Shown here in pieces: positions 1 through 12,238 of a DNA stretch of 64,000 nt. Under the pieces are notes generated by a model, which saw nothing but the letters and a program-made list of their open reading frames with translations, did not search any database and had not been told where the DNA came from. A program made the translations under genes and the position numbers. The DNA is from Absidia repens (lineage: Eukaryota; Mucoromycota; Mucoromycetes; Mucorales; Cunninghamellaceae). The DNA lies in assembly GCA_002105175.1 (NCBI GenBank), contig MCGE01000004.1, forward strand, positions 930,001 through 994,000, read 5' to 3'. Numbering within the stretch: position 1 is the stretch's first letter; each line of letters starts with the position of its first letter.

Positions 1-1059
1 CAGATCCTTTTTGTACATATAATTCTAAATGAATGATCATGGAGTCACTAGAGTTATATGCTAGACTTTGATAGGTGGCGTGCGTTGAAATGCCAGAGAC
101 CCGCAAAGCACAATTAGGCTACGACGATAACCAAAGCAAAATAATCATCGTGGGTATTATATATCTTCTTCTACATTCCCATCAAAAGATATTATATTCT
201 AACGATTCTACTTTCTACTTGTACACTATTGACATTCTGGTTTTGTCTCTGTCCGGCCACATGAGAATATCAACAATCAATATCATGTAGCATCTAATTT
301 CAAATTTTATCCTTCTTTATTCCAGTTCTTTTTCTCTCCTTCCAAATTTGAAGCTTGCCTGCGTTGCTGTCTTATCCACCTGGAGACTATGTGCATTAAC
401 GCATGCCCTGACGACGCTATACTATTTTAATTTGAATTCGTACTCAGCGACTCTAGCCAAAATACTGAGAAGGTTTTACCTATTTAAAGTTCAAAGTGAA
501 AACTGTGTATATATTTTCACCAGAACAGCAGCTTTTAATCAAAACAACTAAAATAGAAAAGTAGAAGGAGGGATCAACTAATAACTTAGCATGAGCAATC
601 AGATTAAAAAGTAAACGGTCATATTTTTTGAGATCTGCATAATTGATACACCGTCGCAACGATATTTATGTTAGAAGAGTAAAAATAAAGTGGGCAGACA
701 AAACGCGACCTGAGATTTTTCAAATTATTTGAATGCCGCCGCTGCCCCAAGTGCTCTATAAGAGAGGTGCGGTGCGGCGGTTTACGGGTGTATACAAGTA
801 CCTGCTAGTGATACTATCTATCTTGATATATGTATCTTATAATCAAACATACATCATATCATATTTTAAAAACAATAGACATCGTCGAACATAGAAGTTT
901 TTTTTCTAGTGTAGGTATTGTTAGCGGGCGGAAATTGAAATTTCAACCTTGTTTTCTGACAAAAGCCAAAAAATAAAGAAAAAACCCTATTTTCCTTTCT
1001 TTTTCAACTTTATATACTTTTACTTTTGTAGTTATATTTATATACTTTATATATCAATA
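1..1059. other. intergenic, no gene recognised
   Basis: No coding frame here resembles a known protein and the short open frames are AT-rich and unconserved. A GC-rich imperfect inverted repeat (gccgccgctgc at about 734 and gcggtgcggcgg at about 769) stands out from the AT-rich background. The last 120 bases are T-rich and presumably form the promoter and leader of the zinc-finger gene that begins at 1060. Confidence 0.5.
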
Positions 1060-2591
1060 ATGTATGACTCCACTAGTCAAAGGAACAAGGCTATATGGGT
1101 GGGCTCTCTAGCTTTACTCACAGTGGGAAGCATACTTTACTTTACTATGCTCCGAAAGTCGGAAGGTAAGAAATGATCAAACGAAAATACCCCGGAATGT
1201 CCTGCGCTGAAACACATTTCATTCTTGACGTGATACGTTTGACATGTACACATCTTTTGACTTGTGGTCTTTTCTTAAAAAGAGGGAGGGCAGGGCGCTT
1301 GAATGACAAAGAGGTCGCGGATGTAAATACGGGATCTAACTTTTGAATTCTATTTGTTTTAGATCCTTCGAAATTCCCCAAGCCCTCAAATGCCCGTGAA
1401 GTGAACAAGGACAGATCAAATGAACCAGGCAAGACTGAAGGTAAGAAAATATAGCAGTCAATGTGGATGGCGAAACTAAGCGAAAGTGGACATGCCGTTT
1501 GAAAATTACATGCTGGTGCTGTGACTGAGGTATTACCAAATACTTATGATACTTTTCTTTTTACTTTTAGAGACAATGATGAATGATGTCCCTCCGCAAA
1601 AAGATGACGTTCCACAAGCCAAAGCCACTGTTACATTGGAACAAGAAGTGACGGAAACTGCTGATATCTCTTCCGAACTTGCCAAACCGCTGCCAACATC
1701 AGAGGAACAAGACCAAATTGATGCCGACACCTTGATTGCTACTGCTATTGCTACTGCCACTACGAAAAACAACAATGACATAATCAATGATAATGATATC
1801 AATGAAGCTGCTTTGGTTTATGAAAATGCAACCCAACAAGATATTGGTAATGACCTGGAAGAGAAGTCGCCTTTGCTAACCGCTGCACCATCGTCTTCCT
1901 CATCATCGGATACCAGCTCGTCCCGACTACACGATCAGCAGGAACGCATCAATCTCCCTCCTCCAAATTCCACGAACGGCAATCCTACAGTCAACGGCAA
2001 CAACAGCAGCTCTAACGGCACGGGTGTGAACGGTTACTGGCAAGCTCCTGCAACCAACTCTACCTTTCAACATAGTATGGGCTGGCCTGAATTATTTCCT
2101 TTGCAACAACAAGACGGTGATCAAATCAAACATGCCACTTCTGAAGTTACTGCTACCAAAGATGCATCTAACATGCCTGAGGAAAAGAAGAAAAATACTA
2201 AAAAGCGTATGTCACGACCTGAACAAATCAATCAACAACGACAAAACTATATCCCGTCCATGAAATCTCGATGCAACTGGTGGCCCAACTGCACAAACAA
2301 GAATTGTAAATATCACCACCCTTATCAACCCTGCAGGTAAATTACCAAAAAAAAAAAAAAAAGGGTATGGGAGGCACAAAGACAATATGATTTATTTTTA
2401 TTTCTATATTTCCATATAGATATGGTGATTTGTGCATCTACAATGAAAGATGCATGTTTTTGCATCCCTGGGACTACGAGGAACCTGTCCGACAAACAAA
2501 ACAACAGCAGCAACAAGAATATCAGCATTACCAACAATATCAGCAGTATCAACAATACCAACCCTATCAACAATATCATACCGAAAACTAA
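1060..2591 (+). CDS. membrane-anchored protein with tandem Nab2-type CCCH zinc fingers
   Basis: Four exons are inferred (1060-1165, 1363-1440, 1571-2336, 2420-2591); junctions keep frame and follow GT-AG, giving 373 aa. Residues about 11-30 form a clear hydrophobic segment (AIWVGSLALLTVGSILYF) followed by Arg-Lys, so the bulk should face the cytosol. The middle (about 60-280) is a low-complexity Ser/Thr/Asn linker. The C-terminus holds two zinc-finger motifs: C296-x5-C302-x4-C307-x3-H311 and C316-x5-C322-x5-C328-x3-H332, the spacing of the Nab2/ZC3H14 poly(A)-binding fingers. A Gln/Tyr-rich tail closes the protein. The second finger is split by the last intron. Poly(A)-RNA binding is inferred from finger spacing only; the combination with an N-terminal membrane anchor is not one I recognise. 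The start ATG at 1060 is chosen because it directly precedes the anchor. Confidence 0.8.
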
Positions 2592-3129
2592 AAAGAATGA
2601 TTTAGCTCCAGTTTAGTTAGATTCCCTTTGCTTCCCCTCGATCTCTTTACCCTATTATCCCATTTAGCTTAGTAGGGGGTCTCTTGTTATTTGGAAATAT
2701 GTTTTTGCGAATGTGTATCTCTCATGTGAATATGACCCCGCCCAACCAAACCAACTCATCCCATTATCTGTCACATATATATTCCCAACCCCTCTGCCCC
2801 TTCTCTTTTTTATACAATATATTACCCACCCATCGTTTCTTTATTATATAATTTGCAAAATCAATAAAAAAAAAAAACGTTTGATTAGACTGAAAAAAGT
2901 TGCCTGTGTATTTTTGAATCAAATCGTCATTTTGGTATATCTTTTTTTTTTATTTTTATAATATATTTGCCTTGGTTTAGTATGGTGCAGTTCAGCAAGA
3001 ACACCAATTGTTGAAATGATTTTATTCAACTTGCTTCGATTGACTCCCGTTTAGGGTCCTTTTGGTATTTAATATTTATTATACCACATGCAGATTTATA
3101 TATACATAGCATATGCAAACGAAATGGAA
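2592..3129. other. 3' flank with a TIR-like motif
   Basis: No gene seen. AT-rich 3' flank of the zinc-finger gene with several AATAAA-type signals. At 2981 it carries tatggtgcagttcagca, a motif repeated at 21063 and similar to the terminal inverted repeat of the element at 38874, so a mobile element may begin here. Confidence 0.4.
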
Positions 3130-4213
3130 AAGTAAGGAACTGGATATGCTGTATGTCTGATCTAGGAGAGGCTATATGCTGTCAGGTCAGTCCATAGGTG
3201 TGATAAAGCAGGAATATAAGGACTATGTTTCATACCATGCGACTCAGAACTGTCAACCAGTCGCAAGACTCAAGGAACAAGTCAATAATTCTTAGATAGA
3301 TTAGAAATCAGTGTGAAACCATCTCTAGCGTTAACTACAGGCATAGTATGACATAGATACATTTATATGACTAATTTAGCGGGAAGGTGACTACTTCTAA
3401 TTATAAAGCATCTGAAACTCGGTACCGACAAGCTCCCGGGACATGGGAGGGGGAAAAGGAAAATCCGAGTGAGTGAGTTAGAGATCAACTGTTTGGTAGG
3501 AAGCTCACAATGCAGCTACAATAGCGACATTATTTTTGTTTGACGTGTAAGAGTATGGTTAATTAATAAAAAACATCAACATCTTTTATTGAAGCATATC
3601 AGTGGGTACTAATACTAAAGACTAGGGGTTCATTGTAACAACAAGCTTAAAGAATCTACCGGAGGAAGAATTGAGAAGACGAACGTGATACCTTTATAAT
3701 GGTCAATGCTAATCTAAAGGAATAACTGTACAATGGTAGCTAATATACTTTATAATACATTATATTAGAAATACTATAAAGGGATACCTTTTATTGAAGC
3801 ACACCAACGTTCATCACTAATCTAAAGGATGATGGTAGTCAAAAAGGAATCTGTTGCATAAGACATGAGAGAGAATATTGGAGCATTTTTTATTGAAGTA
3901 TGTAAAAGGAGAGAGTTTTATTCAGATGAAGATACAAACTACGTACAAACTAATATTAATCTACGCTACGCTAATAAAAACTACCAAAAGCCAGTCAAAG
4001 GTGGTCCAGAGTATGAATACATAATGAAAGGGTTCCCCATGCATGTTGTAATTCCTGGACTAAAAACACTTCTAAACTAGTCCCAACACTAATCTAAGTC
4101 CAACCTCAGCGCGTAAGAAATTCAAATCGTGAAAATAAACAAAAGGAAAAAAGAAATAAAGCGGAAAAACAAAATAGGGAGTCAATAAATTCACGTGGAC
4201 GGAATTTGAAATG
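3130..4213 (-). repeat. family-A dispersed repeat, copy 1
   Basis: Reverse-oriented copy. Reading the minus strand from 4213: E-box end (gtccacgtgaatt), T-rich stretch, the conserved block at about 4026-4100 (gactagtttagaag and gcatggggaaccctttc on the minus strand), then the tail with ttcaataaaa-like signals (seen as ttattgaag on the plus strand at about 3590, 3792 and 3888). The inner part, 3300-3450, aligns with 8940-9100 of copy 2. A 71-codon open frame at 3865-4080 is not conserved among copies and is not called as a gene. Confidence 0.8.
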
Positions 4214-4723
4214 TTTTTTTTTTGTCAAGAGTTTGGTTTTACGTAAAAAATTAACTGTCTCGGTTTAGCCTATTCTCTTCCTACCGTCTTTTTTTTTTTT
4301 TTTTTTTTTTTTGACTAGGTTCTTAAACTTCGACACACTGAATTGGTTTATTCTGTGTTTCTCTGGACTCAACCAACAACTTCCAGCTTGATCATCTTGG
4401 CTCATTTGGGTCTTTTTACACTGCCAAACAAAAGCGAACTACTTCAGCTACCCACTTTCCATTGATATAGTATGAGCTGTGGGATGTAAAACCCCGTTTT
4501 TTTCCACATAGTATTAGTCATTGTATTATGCTCATTACTCCCACCTGTATTAATCTTAGAATCCTTCGTTTCCAACCTATAGTTCGGTACCATCCCGCTT
4601 CAGTCACATTCACCATAATAGTGAATGCTTTAGCTTTATTACTTTTTCGTCAATAAAAATATATATAATGGTATAAAGGCCAATATATCTGGATATTATT
4701 TACTGCGGTGTTATTTGTTTTAC

Positions 4724-4758
<35 letters not shown>

Positions 4759-5340
4759 TTCTATTAATTAGTTTGTGTACCTTGTTAATTAGGAATCGAT
4801 AGTTCAAAGGCGTGGCTATACATCAGTTGGGTAGCATATGGTAGACAGTAATCCATCAACTATGGAATAAAACAAAGAAACAAAATTAAATCTATGGCAC
4901 CACACTACTATAACTATGGATAAAATGAAACGAATCCATCTATTAAGCATCGTCGGAGCTCACAATGATTATTATAGAACCATTGAAAAAATTGTACCGT
5001 TAGAAAGGACAAAATTTAGGTGTGAATGGTATTGTATTTCAACCTGCAATCATACCTCCCGTTTTAATAATGCCCAATTATCGTATCACCTAACCTCTCC
5101 ATAGCATCACTTTTTATGCGCCCAGATAACTACAATATGGCATGTCATCTACAAAGCATTTTAAAAGACAATGAATAGTAGAACACAGTATAAAAAGTGA
5201 CTTTTTTATTTTTATTGATTCTATACTAATGGGAGAAGGTATAAATGTATTACTGATACTAAAGGAAGACGGTATAAATGTAATACGAATACAAAAGAAA
5301 GATATATACTAAACGAATGGGGTGGAGAGGGGAGGGGATC
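4214..5340. other. intergenic with TA/TG microsatellite
   Basis: Begins with a 22-base poly-T run (about 4291-4312). A compound (TA)n(TG)n microsatellite lies at about 4725-4758. A 62-codon open frame at 4916-5104 has no recognisable similarity. Nothing else could be supported. Confidence 0.5.
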
Positions 5341-5792
5341 TTATCTAAATAGGGTGCTAATGTATTGATCATAATCTAAAGCATCTTGATGTTCAGCATG
5401 GGAAGAGCGGGGCATATCATGTTTTAAGTAATCAACAATATCATCAGGTACCAGACACATCTTGAGTTCCAATTCAGTTACATAAGGCTTATCACCAGCA
5501 ATTGTTCGGAAGGAGTCACGGATTTGTTCGGGTGTGGATTTGTCTTCTGTAACGGACACCATGAATCGAATAAATTGTTCAAAGGATGCTTGCTCTTGAC
5601 GACTGGTGACATGGCTAAATACTTGATCAAAAACATCGTCATCGTAAAAGATACCCAGACTGGCGAGTGCTGCATTGAATTCCGTAGCCGATAGTGTATT
5701 GCTGTTATCGTTGTCAAAATGTCTAAACGCCTGTTCAAATTCTTCTAATTGGGCCGGGGTCAAGTTGGTCATATTGCGAGATACGATCTGTA

Positions 5793-5824
<32 letters not shown>

Positions 5825-8097
5825 AAAATCAGCATGTCATAAATGTCAGATGGTAATGTTTCTTAAAATTACCTGATTTTGAATAAAAGCATTTTTCTTT
5901 TGTATCGCTTGCTGTAGCAAGTCCAATCCAAACGTCAAGTCTTCCACGGAGTAAACAGTATAATCGTTTTCCTCAGTGTTTGCATCGATACAATCTTGAT
6001 CCAAAAGTCGTACCTTTTCAAGGATTTTATCCAGAGGTTTGGCTTTGTTTTGTAAACTTTGCACACGCTTGAGTTGAATCTATGTTGGGGAATACAATGT
6101 TAGTAATCTTTTTTATACGGTATCTATTGTTGTTACATTTTATATTTAAATTTTACTTACGTCAAGGTCGCCGTCCAGTAAAGATTGCTCGGAAGATATG
6201 TTGTCAAGTTGTTGTTGAAAATCGTTTGCAGCTTGAGCGTAGTTTTTTCGAAGGCTTTCCTTTATTCTAACAAAACGTGCAAGTGTTATCAGTAAGAATT
6301 ATTGGCTCCTATATTGCTCTCCGCCCTCCTTAAATAACTTACTCTCTAATTTTGCTATTGATGCTACGATGATAAAATGCTTCATTTTGAAGGAGTTCAC
6401 TCCAAATATTGTCCAGATCCTAAAAAACAAAACAAACATCAGCAAGTGCGCTTTTCCATACTTTCCGCGTCGAATTACCTGTAAAGTAAGTCCTTCAGGA
6501 GGATAATAAGGTTTCAGGTTGTATGTCTTGAGTTTTGTCTGAATATTTCCAAGCAAAGAGTCAATTTCCCTTTTTTCAGTAACCCATTCCCGTTTTTGAG
6601 TGTTTTTGTAGTGGTTGAATTCCAAGCCTCTTTGTTTTGTAGCTGAATACTGATTGGTTAGTTGCGTCGATTGCCATTCACGCTGCGTCAATAGCACCGC
6701 ATCCATCAATGCGAGCACCCTGCGTTCGTAATCATGTTGCATTTGCCAAACTGATGCGATTACTTCCGCAAATTTAGCCACTCGTCGTCCTGCTGTTTCC
6801 ACTTTGTCCAACGCAGAAAATGCATGAAAGTATTCTGCTACATATGTCATCACGGATCGTTCATCAGGTTTTGAGATGTCGCACACGTCTTCGACGTCAA
6901 GAAGTTGGGGAATACCGAGATGTTGCTCCGCCACATTGAATGCTAGTGCTGTGTTTCCGTGTCGGTCTGTTTTATCCAAAGCATCAAAGTCCAATAAATC
7001 CGGTCGATGTCGATGAATCAAAGCGCAACTAATTAAAAACAAAACAAAAAACCAATGAGCATCACATTTATTTTGGTTATTTTGATGACGTATAATATAC
7101 TTACAATGCAAGACCATCAGTCCAACTATATGAAAAATCTTGTACGTTTACTTCAGGATAAGGAGCTGTTTTCCTTTGGCACCATAATAAAAGCCCTTCC
7201 TTGGCGTTTTTCCCTTCTTGACTAGGTAAGAAGGCAATAATCAGTTCAACTACCCCACTCATTCCAAATGATCTTCTTTTTGTAATCATGTTACCTGATA
7301 TTAGCAATGGTAAAACGTAGAATGATCGTCCAGAGCATACCTAGAATCAATTTCAAGTTTTTGTCCACGATATCTGTAAGATAAAAGGATGAAGGGGAGT
7401 GATGGTACAATGAATATGAAGTAAGATAGTAGTAAGTGTGCGTTATATATTACCTTCAGCGCCAATATTTGTTAACGCGACACCACGTTGCTTAATAAAT
7501 TCCAGAGCCAAATTGACGTTTTCTACAAACTGTATACGCATACGAGGATTTCTATTGTACCGTCCTATAGAGGCATCGCCAATAATTTCCTGTTTACATA
7601 TATCAATAAAACTATCAGCGGCTTCCTCTTGACTTTCATATGGAGTGTACATATATATTTTACCAGTAACTGTATAAGTGTAACTCCAGGAGCTAAATCA
7701 TCCACCAGGTTTTGAATATGTTGAACACCTCTTATGTCTAGTTTGTTGTTGACCCTGTTTTGCAAAAAGTAAAGCGGGTCAGTTCTGTTGCCACGATACA
7801 AGCAAAAGCCAAAGAAAATAGTTACCACTTTGTAAATGCTAGAAGATAATAATAAGAAAATACACACGCCCCCTATGAGTAAGTGTTATACTGTAATATA
7901 TTCCAAACTTCCTTTTTACACTTACTTTTTTGTTGGATGACTTCCCAAGCTTTGTCCATTACTCGCGCTACACCATTAAAACAGGGGAAAAAATATTAGT
8001 ACAAGATTATTATTTTTTTAGTCTCACTGGTATTACCTGTATCTTCAACTGGTTGTTGAGATGCTACAGAAGGAAGAAAAGAAGCACGTTTTGACAT
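5341..8097 (-). CDS. AIN1: alpha-actinin (actin cross-linker)
   Basis: Twelve exons in frame give 641 aa, close to fission yeast Ain1 and shorter than animal alpha-actinin (about 890 aa). Order: CH1 (about 20-140, starting WEVIQQKTFTKWVNNKL), CH2 (about 150-265, with [18 protein letters not shown]), a short spectrin-like helical rod (about 270-490), and a C-terminal calmodulin-like region (about 500-641). One EF loop is canonical ([12 protein letters not shown]); the second candidate lacks the acidic ligands. The protein should cross-link F-actin, for example at the cytokinetic ring or endocytic sites. Exon 3 (7826-7838) is only 13 nt, and intron 11 carries a (TA)n run before its acceptor (about 5791-5816). 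The start at 8097 gives a short leader just before CH1. Confidence 0.93.
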
Positions 8098-8814
8098 TAT
8101 ATACCAGAAAAAAGGGGATGAGGGAGGTAAAGGGGTAAAAATGAACAAAGAAACTTTGACGAAAAAGGCGCCGCATTGTTTATATTGGATTCAAAATGGA
8201 AAGTCGCCTTCGGAGTTTCAAGATATTTCAAGCGGACTTGCACCAGTAGTAAATCTCATCGAAGCTCTCGAATAAGGACTACGGATACAAAATAAGAGTG
8301 TGCCTATTAAAACAAAACAAAAAATAAAAAACAAAAATTAATAAAATAACCTAGATATATATTTTGTGAAAAAGAAACAATAAAAATATGAATTTTCCTG
8401 TGAGATTCAACGAAAAAGAATGGATCGGGTCAGTAAAACACTACTTGATTTATCCCTAAGCATTTTTATAATATATGCAGAACACTGGCATACATGTAAA
8501 ACTGAAATCATTTCAGGATTTTTAGCTGCTATAATATAGTTCAATAAGAACGTAAAGTAAATCTTAATTGTTTATATTTTTTATATTCCCACTTCAAAGC
8601 GTTCTCACACGCGTAAAAAAAATGGTGTACTTGTTGTTAGGAGGAGGAGGAGGTTGGGATGTGGTTTTTGACGAAATTTGACTGTCCCTCCTCCTCTTCT
8701 CTCTCTTCATATCATACCGTGATAGGTGACACACTGATCTCATCTGGCACCAGTTTGGGACGTCTACATTTTTCATTACATAAAAAAAAAAAAAAAAGAG
8801 CTGACTTTTATAGT
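8098..8814. other. intergenic, upstream of alpha-actinin
   Basis: Promoter side of the alpha-actinin gene. AT-rich, with a short GGA triplet run near 8641. No gene or RNA recognised. Confidence 0.5.
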
Positions 8815-9811
8815 ATGTCCTGTCTAGTGGAGATTCAGCTATGGCACTGTCTCGGTTGGTTGATAGGAATGGTAGAGCGGGACCACATCCACGTTTATAT
8901 TAAGTGACATAGAAACTGTCAAATAGTCACTAGACCTTTGAGGGTGGGACAATCAGTCCTACTTACACTAGGAAACAGCGTAAAATACACTACAGGCACA
9001 GCACGACCTTGATGCATTTATATATTGAACGACTGGGAATGTGGTCATCTTTAATAGTAAAGTGCTAATCAGTCCCTGGGTTCGTGGGAGGGAGTAGTTA
9101 TAGTGGACTGTCTAGCAAGCAATCGTTTAATACAACACATACAAAACAGCTAAATTACTGATTTTTTCATCATGAAATGGGTCATACGATATTTAATAAA
9201 AAGCATACTTTATTGAAGGATTTTGGTAGTTTCTAAACCTAAGATGAGGGACTCATTGTAAGAAGAGATTCAATGGAAGGTGCTTTTGGATAAGGTATGA
9301 GGGGTATGAAAGTAAGATCTGATTCATGACCAACGCTAATATAAAGGGACGAATGTAAAATAGGAGCTAATATACTGTGTGAGAAAAACTGAAACGGCAT
9401 CCCTCAAGGAATTTCTATTGAAGCACAACAACTATCAACGCTAATCAAAATAAGTATTAGTAATATAAAAGGAATCTATTGTGCAAAAGATGAAAGAGGC
9501 TAATGCGACATATTTTATAGAAGCAAGTAAATAAAGAGAGAGATATTTTATTCATATATATATACACTATGGATATACTAACACTAAACTAAGCTAATGA
9601 AGACTCCAAAAAGCCATCTAACGGTGTCTTCGAATCCTAGATCTAAAATGAAAGGGTTCTCCCATGCATCTTGTAATCCCTGAGCTAAAAACTCTTCTAA
9701 ACTTGTCCTATCACTAATCTCAGTCCAACATAACCTCATGGTGAAGAAAAAAAAAAAAGAGAGCGGGAAAAAAAATGGGAGTAAATAACTTCACGTGGGC
9801 GGCATTTAAAC
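8815..9811 (-). repeat. family-A dispersed repeat, copy 2
   Basis: Same orientation as copy 1. The E-box end is at 9787-9811 (cttcacgtgggcggcattt), the conserved block at 9649-9723 (aaagggttctcccatgcatc and cttctaaacttgtcc), and the tail with ttattgaag-type signals further left (about 9210 and 9417). The inner region 8940-9100 aligns with 3300-3450 of copy 1, showing that the repeat is at least about 1 kb long. Confidence 0.8.
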
Positions 9812-9847
9812 TAATTTTCTGTCTTGTGAGTACGGACACCAAAAAGG

Positions 9848-10100
9848 AAACCCTTCCTTTTTTTCTTTTATAACAACTCAACACTATCAACATGGTGGTT
9901 ACCATTCAACATCGACAGCACTGTTTTTATTTTCTTTCTCTTGATGTATTTTGCAGACAAAATGAAAATGAAGCTATTCGACCTAATTTAGGTTAGTTGT
10001 CCCAATTTATAGCTACGTTGAGTAAAAGGTGAATAAAATGCGACTTGTATTTTTACTTTTTACATTGGGTCTCATACGTTTAGTTTGCGGTATGGAATGG
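9848..10100 (+). pseudogene. decayed coding half of family A (copy 2)
   Basis: To the right of the E-box the plus strand reads FYNNS...LSTWWLPFNIDS, resembling the relic frames beside copies 7, 8 and 9, and then stops. At 10030-10090 the sequence gaataaaatgcgac...ctcatacgtttagt matches the inverted end found at 21810-21860 and 45250-45310. Function unknown; interpreted as the second transcription unit of the repeat in decay. Confidence 0.4.
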
Positions 10101-10745
10101 GCATATCTTACGCACATTGTATTGTACAGTTCACTACTATGCATGTGCGTGTAGAAAAAAATAAAATGATATGTGTATGATATATCATATAAAAAAAAAA
10201 GTTGGGTGTGAAGCGACTCCGATCAACTATAATGAAATTCAAAACTGAGCAATGACTGGGATTTCTTGAGCGACTTCAAAGACTGTGAAGGGCACAAGAA
10301 TAAATAAGTAGCGACAAGGGTATAGGATATGATGATTGATGATGCACTGGAAGGTATTTGGTTAATCCGCATAAACCCACATCCTTTTTTTTATTACTAT
10401 TAACGTCGTCATGGTGTTGTAGTTCTCTTTGCGAAGAAAATTATACAGTATGCATGTTCAGTACAGTACCGTAGACCAAGGAAGCGTTGAGAAAGGACTG
10501 ATGGATTCTGTTATACCTTGAACAGGAAAAGATGCCGTCTAGCATTAACAATCTCTTTGATAAAAGAGCCAACAAGTATATAGATACCAATTTAAAGAAG
10601 GTTCAATCATGCGCAGCCAGCAGATGGGCTGTTTCAATCGGGCTTTTAACCACATAAAATGTGGGCTCAAAATTTCCAAAAATAAAAAAAAAATATCGAT
10701 GTGTTTTTTTTGTATTTTTTTTTTCTCACTATTTACAAAACAACA
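10101..10745. other. intergenic; family-B repeat fragment
   Basis: At about 10440-10500 the motif cagtaccgtagaccaagg / aagcgttgagaaagg resembles 21335-21370 and 53305-53345, suggesting a second short repeat family. The final 100 bases are the T-rich promoter and leader of the MSP1 gene. No gene seen. Confidence 0.4.
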
Positions 10746-12238
10746 ATGATAAAGTCATGGATACAAAGACCTGAAATCAAAAAATATGCTGCTTACGGTA
10801 AGAAGAACAAACGAATAAAATGTCTTTGAGGTTGTTTATTATGGGAGAAAACACTCTACTTACTCGACTGGCTGTTCTTTTTTATATGGTTATTGATAGC
10901 TGCGATATTCGCGCTGTCTCAAGTGGCCTTTTATTACGCCTTCAAGTGGATGGTCAATGCCCTGGATCCCTCTAGAGAAAAACGACAGGAAACGAAAGCC
11001 AAAAGCAACAGGGTGCTCGGGAAACTGAGGGTAGGTGTATTTGAGCAACGTTTTTGCTCTCACATGGGCTCATCTTCATTTTTTTTTTATATCTCGTCAG
11101 GCCAAGCATTTGAAGATAACGGAATATGAACAAATCATTGCTACTGAAGTCATTTATGCCGACGAAATCCATGTCAACTTCAAACGTAAGTATGTGTAGG
11201 AGAGGCCGATCTTAAATAAATACTAAATTGGCGAGACGACACTGTTTTTTTTGATGGATAGAAATTGGCGGTTTGGATCACATTATTCAAGATTTGCGGG
11301 AAAGCGTGATTTATCCTTTATGTTACCCTGATCTTTTTACATCAACCTCTGGTTTACTTGGTGTGCCACCGGGTGTGTTATTTTATGGCCCTCCTGGATG
11401 TGGAAAAACCATGATGGCCAAGGCGCTTGCCAAGGAAAGTAACGCCACATTTATCAATCTTCATTTATCAACACTGACCGACAAATACTACGGCGAATCC
11501 AATAAGCTGGTGGCAGCGGTTTTCTCCTTGGCTCGAAAGTTACAGCCTGCCATTGTCTTTATTGATGAAGTGGACTCATTTTTACGCGAACGACAAAGCA
11601 GCGACCATGAAGCGACAGGCATGATGAAGGCGGAATTCATGAGTTTATGGGACGGTTTGGCGACGGGTGAGGATCTTCGGATTGTGATTTTAGGCGCCAC
11701 CAATCGGCCCAATGATATTGATGCTGCCATCCTACGACGTATGCCGAAACGATTTGCGATTCGATTGCCGACGGAAGCACAACGGAGAAGCATTTTGGAA
11801 CTGGTAAGTGCCTTTTTTTAAAAAAAAAACAAAAACAAAATAAAACGAAAAAATGATTGCAAAGATGAATCACTAATTGTTGTTTGTAGCTTCTCAAGGA
11901 GGTCAAATTATCCAACACCTTTGAAATGGAGGAATTGGTACAACACACTGAAGGTTGCTCTGGCAGTGATCTGAAAGAACTGTGTCGTAATGCAGCTATG
12001 ATACCCATCCGCGAAATTGTTAGGAAAGAACAACTCAAGGAAAGCGAAGATGCCAGTCAAGATTTGACCCATTTGGACATGAAGGTAATAAAAAGAAGTT
12101 GGAGAAAAACTTTTATACGCAGTAGAAAGATGAAATGAATTTTCTCACTATGAATTATTATTTTTATGCAACCTACAGAGTATCGATAAAGATCAGAGAC
12201 CTTTGACTATAGCGGACTTTATGCGTTTGACGAAGTAA
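10746..12238 (+). CDS. MSP1: Msp1/ATAD1 outer-membrane AAA ATPase
   Basis: Six exons (10746-10797, 10900-11030, 11101-11185, 11262-11803, 11890-12084, 12179-12238) give 354 aa, the normal length. An N-terminal transmembrane segment (about 17-38) anchors it in the mitochondrial outer membrane and peroxisomes. The AAA domain has Walker A GPPGCGKT (132-139), Walker [10 protein letters not shown] (187-195) and the [16 protein letters not shown] sensor and arginine-finger region. In the known family this enzyme extracts mislocalised tail-anchored proteins and stalled import precursors. All key residues are intact. A single gene, unrelated to its neighbours. Confidence 0.95.

Noticed and set aside
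3865..4080. 71-codon frame inside family-A copy 1 as a gene
   Set aside because: The equivalent frame is broken in the other eight copies.
3130..9811. Family-A copies as LTRs of a retrotransposon flanking internal genes
   Set aside because: Copies 1 and 2 are direct repeats, but they enclose the alpha-actinin gene and show no TG..CA ends, primer-binding site or gag-pol sequence; other copies are in inverted pairs.
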